Origin: Plicaturopsis crispa FD-325 SS-3
Lineage: Eukaryota > Basidiomycota > Agaricomycetes > Amylocorticiales > Amylocorticiaceae
DNA length: 64,000 nucleotides
NCBI GenBank assembly: GCA_000827205.1
Contig: KN832554.1
Span: 737,263-801,262, forward strand
Reading direction: 5' to 3'
The notes below the pieces were generated by a model that searched no databases, was not told the origin of the DNA, and worked only from the letters and a program-made list of their open reading frames with translations. Position 1 is the stretch's first letter, and each line of letters begins with the position of its first letter. Shown here in pieces: positions 43,876-53,971 of the stretch. A program made the translations under genes and the position numbers.

Positions 43876-45985
43876 TCATAAAACATAACGGAACCCCTGG
43901 GGGAGCCCTTTCTCCCCCTCTTCCCGCTCAAACTTCCTGTTCTGCGCGGCCAGATGGAGTTTGAATACGTAGCACATAACCATCGTCAGACCCGCACACG
44001 ATATGCAAATCGCGTATCTAGAGGAAGGGCACATCAGCCTTGCATAAACGGACAACGTTAAAGGGGGACTGACGAGTTGGTATAAGTGAGGCCCCATGCA
44101 GACGGCCATATGTAGGATCTGTTTCGAGTGGATCAGCCGTAAGCACAATCGGTTTGTGGGCCCGGAAGACTTACCCAGAGACGTTCCCGAGCTGGGAAAA
44201 CGCGTTGATGAGCGCTAGTGCGACAGCGCGCTTTGATGGTGGTCGGGGGAAGGTGTTGCTCATCCACGCGTACAGGCATACAAAGCCGGCGTACATCTGC
44301 GCCATGAGGAACCTATTATCCATTCGCGACTGAGTTAGCGGACGGAAATCACGTACAGTGTGTGTAGACTTACAGAGAGACGTAGCGGGCAGCGACGTTC
44401 ATCGTCGACACGGCGATGATGAAACCGATCAGGCCTGCAAATACAGATGCCTGGATATGCCAGTGGCGCTCCTCCACCTTATCTGAATGCCTGAATATGA
44501 TGACAGTAAGCACACACCAGCCGCAGAAGCATGTCAAGACCCAAGCACGCACCGGGCAAGGAAGAAGGTAACAATAGCCGAGAACACGAAAGGCGGAGCG
44601 CACAGCAGCAGCGTCACAGTCTTCCCATATCCAAGCGTCGCGCTCAGAGTCGGGAAGAACGCGTTGAAGGACAGTGAGATCACGTAGGCGGTCATGGTGA
44701 CCGCGAGCCACCAGACCCGCCAGTCGGACACCGCGAGCCAGAAGCCCTGGCCCGCGCCGTGCTCGGTCTCGCCCTGGTCGCCGACGCCGACGTCCTCCTC
44801 CATGCGCAGCAACGCGAGCTTGCGCTCGAGCGGCGAGAGCCAGCGCGTGGTGCTCGGGAAGTCTGGCAGGATGAAGATCGCGCAGATGGCGAAGAAGACG
44901 GTGAGTGAGCCTTCGATGAAGAAGAGCCAGCTGGGGGATTCATGAGTTTTTGCTGCGAAGGGATGGTTGAGGATGGGGACTCACCGCCATGCTGCTTGAC
45001 CGAGCTTTCCGCCCATGCCGTTCAGGATTCCCGAGGCGATGAGTGCACCGAAGGCATTGCTGATGATGTTTCCGCAGTAGAGGATCGCAGTGCGTAGTCC
45101 GATTTCCTCTCGCTTGTACCATTTACTTAGCAAGAAGAGCGCACCCGGGAAGAATGCTGCCTCGACGGCACCGAGGAAGAATCGAGTGAGCAGAGCGCCA
45201 ACGAAGCTGAATTGGTGCACAAGTCAGATAAATTCGTCCGACTCAAAGACGAATTCCTCACTTTTTGGTGATGCCTGCAAAAATTGGAATTAATACGAAA
45301 TAAACACAATGAAGGATTACTAGCGACTTACCGGTCAGGATAGAAATAGTACCCCAGACGATCATACAGCACGGAAGATAGATCGAAGGCTTGCCCATCC
45401 AGTTTAGGAACATATTCCTACGCGGGCACATCAGCTGCTTTGCCATATCGTGACCCATTGCATGAGGCAACTTACGATGGAACTTGGAGAAGCTGCATAT
45501 CAATATCAGTGTGAGAGCCTTTCTACGATGATTGTGTGCGATAGGACTTACAATGTACCCGACGTATAATATCGAGAGAAGGGTCGCGAACTCCTGACCC
45601 TTCAAGTGTAGGTCGGTCTCGAATCCACGAAGACGCGCAGCTCTAGTGGACAGGCACCGTAAGCAATCGCATATGGTGAGTGGTCAAAGCGCACTCACCC
45701 AGCATTATTCCTATCAATCTGAATCCGCCCCCAATTTCAGTTCGGTAACGCGTATGCAGAGCAAACGCGTTGTGTACTCACATAGTTGAGGATGTAGATG
45801 ATGATGAGAATGGACATGCGCATGTCGAGCTTCAGCAGCAGCTTTTTCTCCATCCTCTTGCGCTCCTCAGTCCCTCCGAACTCTGCATCCGGATCGCTCT
45901 GATCGTGGTGCTCATGGCGCCCGCCCTTCAAGTTCTCCTCGAGATCGGACACGGACTCGCTGCGCTGTATATCCGTCGACGCCAT
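43876..45985 (-). CDS. MFS transporter, anion:cation symporter (Dal5/Tna1-like) family, copy 1
   Basis: About 12-14 exons reconstruct a 12-TM transporter of roughly 500 residues with a cytosolic acidic N-terminus (ESVSDLEENLKGG). Family blocks: KLDMRMSILIIIYILNYVDR, GYIVMQIPSNMFLNWMGKPS, FVGALLTRFFLGAVEAAFFP, GALFLLSKWYKREEIGLRTA, FIEGSLTVFFAICAIFILPD and FPSTTRWLSPLER, then the second half with PPSKRAVALALINAFSQLGN and SYIWPSAWGLTY. Members carry anionic organic nutrients (allantoate, nicotinate, tartrate and others) with protons. The substrate cannot be read from sequence. It is closely related to the transporter at 51617-53596 on the other strand. A TATA-like box lies about 85 bases upstream. 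Confidence 0.87.
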
Positions 45986-46068
45986 GGCCTTGAAGTTCGA
46001 AAGGTGGGGGAGGGGGAAGTTCCAGTGCGGGGGAACGGGGAACGATTTTTTTCTGCGCGGGGTCGCAT

Positions 46069-46075
46069 TTTATAC
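46069..46075 (-). promoter_or_regulatory. TATA box of MFS transporter copy 1
   Basis: Minus strand TATAAAA, about 84-90 bases upstream of the ATG at 45985. Confidence 0.5.
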
Positions 46076-46568
46076 CGTCCTCTATAGTACGGTCGCCGTG
46101 AACCGCCAGGATGAACCAAAATTCGTAGCCACCAAATCAGTCCTTACGGACGGCGGTGCCCCCGGACACCTCTGCATCACAGACTCGAGCAGACCATAGC
46201 GGTATATGATGAGGTCAATACTGCAAACAGTGGCCTGAGCAAGGCCTGAGTACCCGCTCGCTGTTGCTTACAGCGCCGGCCCGCACGGCTATCCCTAGAA
46301 ATATCCGAGAAAATGCATTTATTTGCTAATTTTGGAGTGCTACAGTAAGTACCTAGTCTACGAGGTACAAGTGTGCGAAAGCTATAGTACTGCGCCGCCG
46401 TTGATAAAAATCGCTGGAGTAGCCGACAAGAGATAAGATATCAAAAATTATTGAGCACGAAGCGGGCAACGACGACTGACGCGCGTCGCGCACGCGGCAA
46501 GAGTGCATCGTTCAGGCGGCGGCACGTGGCGCCCGACGCGTAGGCGACCATGTCAGTGACAAAATGTC

Positions 46569-46595
46569 GAGCTCATCGTGCGCAACGATGAGCTC
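46569..46595. repeat. Perfect inverted repeat, 11-base arms and 5-base loop
   Basis: Arms GAGCTCATCGT (46569-46579) and ACGATGAGCTC (46585-46595) around GCGCA. No gene ends here, so it is not obviously a terminator; it may be a remnant of a mobile element or chance. Confidence 0.7.
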
Positions 46596-47507
46596 AATTA
46601 ATTGGTGGCAAATTCAATGTTGTACAGACTGCGGCCAGCGCGCGGCGACGAGCGACGTTGCTGCGCGCCGTGATGCGCGGCAATATTGAGTACATATTTA
46701 ATTTTTCTACTGATTTTATCGATTTTATCGGTCTTGCCTCCCGCCCTCGGCGTGCCAACGAGAGGTAGCGGAGGCGATGAGCTGTGAAACATAGCCACGG
46801 CGGCCACAGTGCAGCTGAGTTACTCAATGCTTGACGCTCCGCATTGAGCAGGTTACATACCCGGGCAGTTGCAATGTCTCCGGGGAGTGGCTGGGGGGTA
46901 CGCACCTATATGCGGCCAAACCCCTCAAATTTCTTCCTGGCGGCTCGCGGCGACGGTACTCTATAGATCCTCCGGACTGCCGCTCTTGTCGATTTTCCAA
47001 GTTTCCGCTGGCAAGGGCCAAGGCCCCGCATTCTGGTTTACCCCGCAGGCACCCCGGAGAAATATAATCATAAGTACTTACGGAGGTCGGTCCGTTGCGC
47101 TTCAGCAACATCCAATCATCGAATTGTAGAATTGATCGCGGACAATGCGGGGTCTTGCGGGGTATGGGAGGGGGTCATGTGATAGGGGCGCTCGACACTT
47201 TCGATCAGGGCGAAGAGTTTAGAAGATCGCACTAGAGTGCAGTTGTATCAGATTCAGATTGGTCCTCAGGCGGATTTGGGGCGCACCTGCAGGTACCATA
47301 CGGTATACGGTGAAGGAGGGGACCTGGGATGTTGCTGAGCGGACGAGTATCTTTTTTCTAATTTTTTGGAGTTTAAGGGATGCGTTCGTGACGCCGCAAT
47401 GTGCACGCAAATGTGAGAGGTCGCATTGAATGAATGAAAAACCAAAGTCGACGAATACATTGCGAAAACAACCTGGTACAGTGCTGTAGTCGAAAGGTCT
47501 TAGCATA

Positions 47508-48000
47508 CTACATCGAAGAGGCAGACCTACAGAATGACATCGACGAGTTGCAAACAGGAATGCCGGACATTCCATCGTCACCACCCGCTCGCCCGACCTC
47601 GAGAGGCAGATTTCTGAACCGGGCCACATCGGAGAGGGGAGTCGCACGGTGATCCACATTAACGACAAGCCGCGTCCAGAACTCTAGGATAGAGGCCATG
47701 ATGTCCCGCGGCAGGGGAATATGGAAACATTTCTGGTGCCCGAAGGTCCTCTGTCGGGAGCCATTCCGTGCGGTAATTTTCCTCGAATTCCTCAGGCGAC
47801 ATCTGCGCGTCGTTTTCAAGACTAGTGCGCTCCGTGGCTGTGGAGACATCAAGTGCACGGATTTGCGCGAATTGTAGTAAAGAGCCCTAAAAATCATGAC
47901 GAGACGCTCCGTTGGAAGATCGTGCACCAAGGCGCGTTCGTTTCGCAACGTCGCGTCTACGGTCTGGTCGCGGGTACTGTACGAATGCAAGGCGAGTATG
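47508..48000 (-). pseudogene. F-box-like protein remnant
   Basis: A minus-strand frame contains an F-box-like start (LVHDLPTERLVMIFRALYYN, about 47870-47930). Further on is a block typical of basidiomycete F-box proteins, FWTRLVVNVDHRATPLSDV and NLPLEVGRAGG (about 47600-47700). No in-frame ATG precedes the F-box, and the region that should join the two blocks (around MSPQPRSALVLKTTRR) does not read like the family. I found no convincing continuation downstream of 47508. Either it is a decaying member of this large family or a multi-exon gene whose splices I could not resolve. Agaricomycete F-box proteins turn over quickly, so a remnant is plausible. Confidence 0.4.
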
Positions 48001-48370
48001 AGACGCTATGCAAGGATACAACAACATGCCGCGTACCATGGCGTTTCGTGTAATTCCTGCGCGTCCGGGGCCTTCGACTGTCAGTGTGAAAAAAATCAGC
48101 AAATATAGGCTGCATAAGTCCTGCGAGGAAAACATACAGGTATTTATACCAGATGAAACCGTCAGCAGAAACGAAGATGAAAGACTCGGAGAAAGAAAGA
48201 AAGAGAGAATGCGGGGAAATGATACCCCTCACGTGCCATCGTGGGAACTCCGATGATCATGTGATCTACGCGCTGCGTTTAAGCGATCGTTTATTAACTA
48301 GCAGCCGCCGTCAATTGCAACTCCAGCCGTGCTCGTCGTGCGCAACAGCGAGCTCGACCCTTTCACCGCC

Positions 48371-49191
48371 ATGGACCACCACACCACAAACATCGCGCTC
48401 ACTGTCTACGAACGTGCGGCGCATGCTATCAGCTCACTCCCCGCCCTGCCCCGCGACGCCGTCCCCGTAGACGACGCGTGCGCCATCTGTCTCGTACCGT
48501 TCAAGGATATACTGGAGGTCGAGGATGCGTTAGAGGAAGACGCGGAGGAATGGGGAGGAAGGGGAGGTGTGACGAAAGTTGAGGGATGCGGGCATATGTT
48601 TTGCATGCAAGAGTACGTCCGTCTGTCCTATCAGCCAGCCCCTGACCGCCTCCGCTCACCCGTGCACAGTCTTGTCGAATGGATACGGAATCTCGTGCGT
48701 CGTTTCCCTTACTTTCCCGTTACCAGGTTGCATAGTCATACTAACCCGCGTGCGTACGCAGCACGGCAGCTGCCCGACCTGCCGACACGAGTTCCTCGAC
48801 ATCCGCCCGCCGAGCGAGTCCGATGGCGAGAGCTCCGACGGCGGGGAGTACATGCCGGGCGATGATGACGAAGACGACGAAGAGGACGAAGAGGAAGACG
48901 ACGGGTTCCTGGACACGGACGGGTTTGACGTGGACGAGATGGATATGGAGTTTGACGATGAGATGGACGGCGGCGGCGCGTGGGGCGCGGACGGGATCGA
49001 GGAGTGGGGGTCGACGGACGGGGACACGCCCTCTGAGGCGGATATGGACGAGCCACTAGATATCGGTATGCCGACTCCCCCGCTCGTCCGCCCAGTTTGC
49101 TGACATCTCTGTAGCAGACATCGAGGTGGGCATCATGGAGGGGGCATCGTCATTCGACGGCAGCGACGATCCGCTGGAGGAGCCCAAATAA
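48371..49191 (+). CDS. RING-finger protein (probable E3 ubiquitin ligase)
   Basis: Four exons: the first from ATG 48371, a short second exon (LVEWIRNL), the third with the end of the RING, and a last exon to TAA at 49189-49191. The RING is split by introns: CAICLVPFKD supplies the first Cys pair, VEGCGHMFCMQ the central Cys-His-Cys, and HGSCPTCRHEFLDIRPP the last Cys pair. A glycine- and glutamate-rich insert lies between the first pairs (EEDAEEWGGRGG). The C-terminal half is extremely acidic (GDDDEDDEEDEEEDD). RING proteins bring E2 enzymes to substrates; the substrate is unknown. The first exon lacks a membrane segment or signal peptide. Confidence 0.82.
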
Positions 49192-49323
49192 TTCTCTTGT
49201 ATCGAGTGTACGGTTTCTGAAAATGTATCTCATGTCTATCATTATTACTACACAATGCACAGTTCAGTTCGACGGAAAGCAGGGGGTTGAGTACACAAAA
49301 CAAGAAAGCATCATCAAGAAAAA

Positions 49324-51017
49324 TCACGCAGCCGCAGGCAGAGCGCCTTTCAGCGCCTCCTCAACCGCAGCCGGCCCATCCCTCCACACCCCGATAAACT
49401 TGCCGCTCCACTTCGCGCCCTTCCCTCCCCCCTTGACGCCCTTCGCCTTCAGCGCCTCCCCCACCGCCTTCACCACCTTCTCCTCCGTCCCAAACACCAA
49501 CACCACGCTCGAGCTCGTCTGATTCATCGCCGTCGGCGACGACGACAGCACAATCACATACTTCTTCCCCTTCTTCCCCACCGGGTCCGTTGCCACCGCA
49601 TTCGAAACAGCCGTCAAAAACGGCAGCGTCGTCGCACTATCGTCCACGCGGTGGATGTACTTGCTCCACAGCGCGTCGTCCGGGGCGGCCTCGAGCTCGG
49701 AAATGAGCCCGCGCGCGAGCGTGCCGGCGACCTCCGCCTCGAGGTCGTCGACGCGCTTGAGCGCGCGCCGCCGCTCGTCGGTGATGCTGAGCACGCGCTC
49801 GGGCACGCCCGCGCCGTTGACGTTGAGCGTCTGCGCGGCGGCGGTGAGCTGTGCGTGCAGCGTGCCGATGTGGTTGATCAGGCGCGGGCCGGCGTAGAAG
49901 TAGAGCCGCCCGGAGGAGTCGGTGTGCGGGACGATGAAGACTTGCAGGTTGTGCAGCGTCGGGAGCTGCGTGCCGCAGCACCTGGAGGGCTTTTAAATCG
50001 GTGTGATTGGGAGAGAAGGGGAATAGGGCTCACGGTGTGCGGTCAAGACGGTCGATAATGACGATCCTGTTCACGCCTCCAGTGTAGTCAACGGGAAGGG
50101 CGCCCCGGCCACGATAGCCGCTGGCGAGCTCCTCCGCGGCGTCCTTCTCCTCTTTCGACTGCGCGGGGCGGTTCATCTCCTCGACTTCAATGTGGACGCT
50201 GCGGCCCTCGAAGACGAGCTTGTTCGCTTCGTCCTGGATGATGGCAATCTCGGTCGGCGTCATCGCGCGCCCGACGTCGATGTAGCACGGCGCCGGGTAC
50301 GCGGTCAGCGACCACGAGAGCGTCGGGAGCTTGAAATGCTGGTGCAACAAAGCGGAGAGCATGTGCTGCCCGGTGTGCATCGTCATCTGCGCAATACAAT
50401 ATCAATGCTGAGTAATATTCAGCACTCTCATCTTATCAAAGATCTTACGTGGTCCTGACGGCGTGTGAACCCCTCCTCGCCGAGTGCGACGGTGACCTTA
50501 GCGCCAGGCCCAAAGTGCAGCGCGTCCTTCTCCGCGTTCTTGACTTTGACGTAGTGCACGGCGTGCCCGCCATGGCGCCTGCACTCCACGACGTCGAAGG
50601 ACGTGCCATCGGCGGTGGTGATGGTGCCGATATCGGACGGCTGGCCGCCGCCCTCTGGGAAAATCACGGTGTCGTGCGTGATCACCTCCAGCAAGGGGCC
50701 GACGGGCGCAGCGGGCGGCGCGGCTGCTGCGGCTTTTTTGCCGCCCTTTTTGGCGGCGGGGACGGCGGGCGGCTGGTGCACGGTGTTGCTCACGACGGTG
50801 GTGTCGAGCGTGAACAAGAGGGGGTCACCTGTGGGGAAATCGCGTGAGTGTGTGTGTGTGTGTGCGGCGGCGTTATCGCAAGGGAGGACGTACGTTGGCA
50901 TGCGAGGATACCGACTGGGAGCGTCTGCGCGGGGTCCTCTGAGATTTTGAACGTGGGCGAGATGATCCTGTGGTAGGACGCGGGTGTGACGGGCGGAGTC
51001 AAGAACGCTGTGGCCAT
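49324..51017 (-). CDS. AlaX/AARSD1-like alanyl-tRNA editing protein
   Basis: Trans-editing proteins of this family remove serine or glycine from mischarged tRNA(Ala). Four exons (first 50894-51017) reconstruct about 480 residues. Visible are VITHDTVIFPEGGGQPSDIG, RRQDH, the zinc motif HTGQHMLSALLHQHF (HxxxH), LTAYPAPCYIDVG, a VNRIVIIDRLDRTP strand, and the second metal motif in CCGTQLPTLHNLQVF. In the family the second motif is CxxxH; here Gln stands at the His position. The C-terminal part (LKRVDDLEAEVAGTL and SSSVVLVFGTEEKVV) resembles the DHHA1-like end of such proteins. A Lys/Ala/Pro-rich insertion (PAAKKGGKKAAAAAPP) sits in the N-terminal domain. It is divergent from MFS copy 2. Confidence 0.85.
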
Positions 51018-51616
51018 TGTGTTCGAGGTCGAGGTGGTGGTAGTAGTTGGATCGATGGACGAGTGGTGGCGCAGGGCGGACTGCCATTTATTGGGACCCG
51101 GCAACTCCCGCCGAGGGAAACGGGCGCTTGCCACAAAACGAGACAGCGAAAGCAAAGGACGGTGTGCGCGCACTATTACTGCACCGGCCATTAATCCCAG
51201 AGCCTGCCAGTATTTTGCGGCGTCACAGCACCACCGGTCCACGTCGCGTCGACGCGGTCTGGAAATAAAACACGATTTACTAGCCGAGCAAAGTGATCGA
51301 GGAAAGAGAGATTGGGTCTCCGATTGGCCTCCGCTGGCCGGGCCCGTGAATTTAAGGGGTCCCTCTCCCCCATCCGGCTGTTTCTCCGAGAACATATAGT
51401 TCCTCGGAACTTCCTCCAGGGCAGCTCTAGCTTTAGCGTCGACCTACGTACGCTCGCAGGTTTCCAGAATGTCTGCACCGGACCCGGGGGATTTCCCCGA
51501 GGGTACTTTAACCAGGGCGGACGAGGAGACACGCCCTCTCATCGTACGGTCTTGCGTCTCTTGCCCAACTTTCCCCGTATCCATCCTCCCAGTTCTGCCC
51601 TTCCTAGGTCCGCGCC
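51018..51616. promoter_or_regulatory. Divergent promoter region (editing protein / MFS copy 2)
   Basis: 599 bases. No clear TATA box on either side and no supportable gene; the open frames overlap on both strands. Confidence 0.4.
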
Positions 51617-53596
51617 ATGGGCGATGACATTGACGTCGTGCACGACGACGCCGACGCCGACGCAGAGTTTGGAGGCACAGAGAACAGGAAGAAATTGGAG
51701 AAGAAATTGTTGCGCAAACTCGACATACGCATGTCGATATTGATCGTGATTTACATCCTGAACTACGTGCGTGTATCGTTTGCTTGCAAACGCGTTTCCT
51801 GAACCATCTCGTAGATTGACCGAAATAATGCATCGTGAGTCGCGTAGTTCTATCGAAATTGGCCACCATTTCACCCTGAGTCAGTGCGGCGAGGCTACGC
51901 GGTTTCGAAGCAGACCTGCACCTGAAGAATCAGGAATTCGCGACTATCCTGTCCATTCTATACGTTGGATATATCATCATGCAGATTCCCTCGTGAGTAG
52001 CCTGTTATCTTTCTTTGTAGGTTTGTTAAACGCGACTGTAGGAACATGTTTCTCAATTACATCGGCAAACCGTCTCTGTACCTCCCTGCGTGCATGGTCG
52101 TCTGGGGTGTCATCTCGCTGCTAACGGGTATTACCACCAAGTGCGTCCATATAACATCAGGCGTGCCGCTTCTAACACCTGAACAGCTTCGTCGGCGCCC
52201 TCCTGACGCGTTTCTTTCTTGGATTCGTCGAGGCCGCATTTTTCCCGGGCTCCTTATTCTTAGTACGCGTCTCGCACCAGTCCGGCGCGGGGAATAATTA
52301 TTGACCGCCAATCACAGCTGTCGAAATGGTATCGCCGGAGCGAACTCGGCCAGCGAACGGCCCTTCTTTCCTGCGGAAGTCTCATCAGCAACGCCTTCGG
52401 CTCGCTAATGGCATCCGGCATCCTCGACGGCATGGACGGTGTCCTCGGGCACGCAGCATGGCGGCAAGTCCCCCCCTTCCCCATATCTTCCCTCTCGCAC
52501 TGAAATGCTCACCCCCGTCTTCGCTCCAGGTGGCTCTTCTTCATCGAGGGCGCCCTCACCATATTCGTCGCCGTCTGCGCGATCTTCATACTCCCGGACT
52601 TCCCCAGCACGACGACGTGGCTCACGCCCGCGGAGCGCGCCCTCGCGGAGCGCCGCATGGCGGAGGACGCGGGCGTCGGCGACGAGGGCGAGACGGAGGC
52701 GAAGCGCGGGCACGGCGCGGGCCTCGTCCTCGCGATGACGGACTGGAAGGTGTGGTGGCTCGCGCTGGCGCTCGCGTCGATGGTCGTCTCGTTGTCCTTC
52801 AATGCGTACTTCCCGACGCTCAGCGCGACGATGGGGTATAACCGTACGGTCACGCTCCTCCTGTGCGCGCCGCCGTGGGTGTTTGCCACGCTCGTGGCTT
52901 TTGGTGTCACCAGGTCCGTCCGCGTTATTCCTTCCCGGTGCAAATGGGCGCTGAGCAACTTGACAGACATTCAGACTTATCCAATGAACGGTTCTGGCAT
53001 ATAACAATCCCCTTGCTGTTTGGGATCGTCGGATTCGTGATTGCCCTCGCGACGATGAATACCGCCGCCCGTTATATATCGCTGTTCGTGCTCCTTTTCT
53101 ACACGGTGTACCTTAGTTGACCGTATACTATGTGCAGGTTTCTGATGGCGCAGTCATATGCCGGCTTCATCACATTCTTAGGTTAGTCCCCGCCTGCCTT
53201 CTCTCAATTCCCCCGGGCATTTACACGGCTCCTTTTTTCTGCAGCATGGGTCAGCAATTCGATCGCCAGACCGCCCTCCAAGCGCGCAGTCGCACTCGCA
53301 TGGATAAACGCGTTCTCCCAACTGGGGAACGTCGCCGGGAGGTACGCCCCATCCATCTCTCTTTCATCAACCTAAGTATCTTCATCTGACTCTGCGCATC
53401 CACCTATAGCTACGTTTGGCCAGAAGGATGGGGTCCGACCTACAGGAACTCGTACGCGATATGCATCGCCACGAACGGCCTCACGATCGTCATGTGCTAC
53501 GTGTTCAGGCAGCACCTTGCGGCGCTGAATCGCGGGCAAGCAAGGAAGGAGGCGCAGGAGGGGAGAGAGGGGAGGGGGTATCGGTATATGCTATAG
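51617..53596 (+). CDS. MFS transporter, anion:cation symporter (Dal5/Tna1-like) family, copy 2
   Basis: About a dozen exons reconstruct a protein closely related to the transporter at 43876-45985. Blocks: KLDIRMSILIVIYILNY-IDRNNAS, AARLRGFEADLHLKNQEFAT, YVGYIIMQIPSNMFLNYIGK, FVGALLTRFFLGFVEAAFFP, GSLFLLSKWYRRSELGQRTA, LFFIEGALTIFVAVCAIFIL, FPSTTTWLTPAERALAER, MVVSLSFNAYFPTLSATMGY, RPPSKRAVALAWINAFSQLG and SYVWPEGWGPTY, ending RGYRYML. Predicted 12 membrane segments at the plasma membrane, moving an organic anion with protons; substrate unknown. The N-terminal tail is shorter than in copy 1 and Asp-rich. GC content is higher than in copy 1. A palindromic GATA site lies just downstream. Confidence 0.87.
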
Positions 53597-53971
53597 TTGG
53601 GGGGTTGAAGTTGGTCCCGGGATGTACAGTAGATATAGAGCACGTAGATAATTCTAGCATAATGATACCGCAAGTCTGCTGAACTTTTGACTGTACGCAG
53701 CGTAAGTAGTGGGTTTCCGGACTTATCTGTTCCAGATAAGATGCAATTTATTAACGGAAGCGCTTAGCGCATGACATGCTTCTCCTCTCACCACGACGCC
53801 GAGACAGGATCAATGTCGGTCTTTCCTGATCATGACACGGTCAGAGTCGTTTTATAAGTAGGTACTCCAACCGTGACCGTCCGTGAGACGTGCGTCAATT
53901 ACAGACCGCTCGTCCTCCTCATCTCGGATCCAGACACACTGGCAGTGGATCGAGCCTGAACCGAAACCACT
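53597..53971. promoter_or_regulatory. Upstream region of the beta-mannosidase gene
   Basis: 375 bases, with an inverted GATA-site pair at 53722-53740 and a TATA-like TTTATAAG at 53851-53858, about 115 bases before the ATG. No gene supported. Confidence 0.5.
53722..53740. promoter_or_regulatory. Head-to-head GATA sites (perfect inverted repeat)
   Basis: CTTATCTG and CAGATAAG, separated by TTC. Each arm holds the HGATAR core recognised by fungal GATA factors (nitrogen regulators, White Collar, siderophore repressors). It lies 126 bases after the MFS stop and 232 bases before the beta-mannosidase ATG. Confidence 0.5.

Larger units (their letters stand above)
45986..48370. other. Gene-poor intergenic region
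   Basis: 2.4 kb between MFS copy 1 and the RING gene. It holds the MFS promoter, a perfect hairpin at 46569-46595, and an F-box-like remnant at about 47508-48000. The rest (46200-47220) has only short unsupported frames. Confidence 0.5.

Noticed and set aside
46594-47129. Several short frames on both strands
   Set aside because: No family features, no splice continuity, mutually overlapping.
49637-49981. His/Arg/Ala-rich 114-residue frame
   Set aside because: Shadow of the AlaX-like gene in high-GC sequence.
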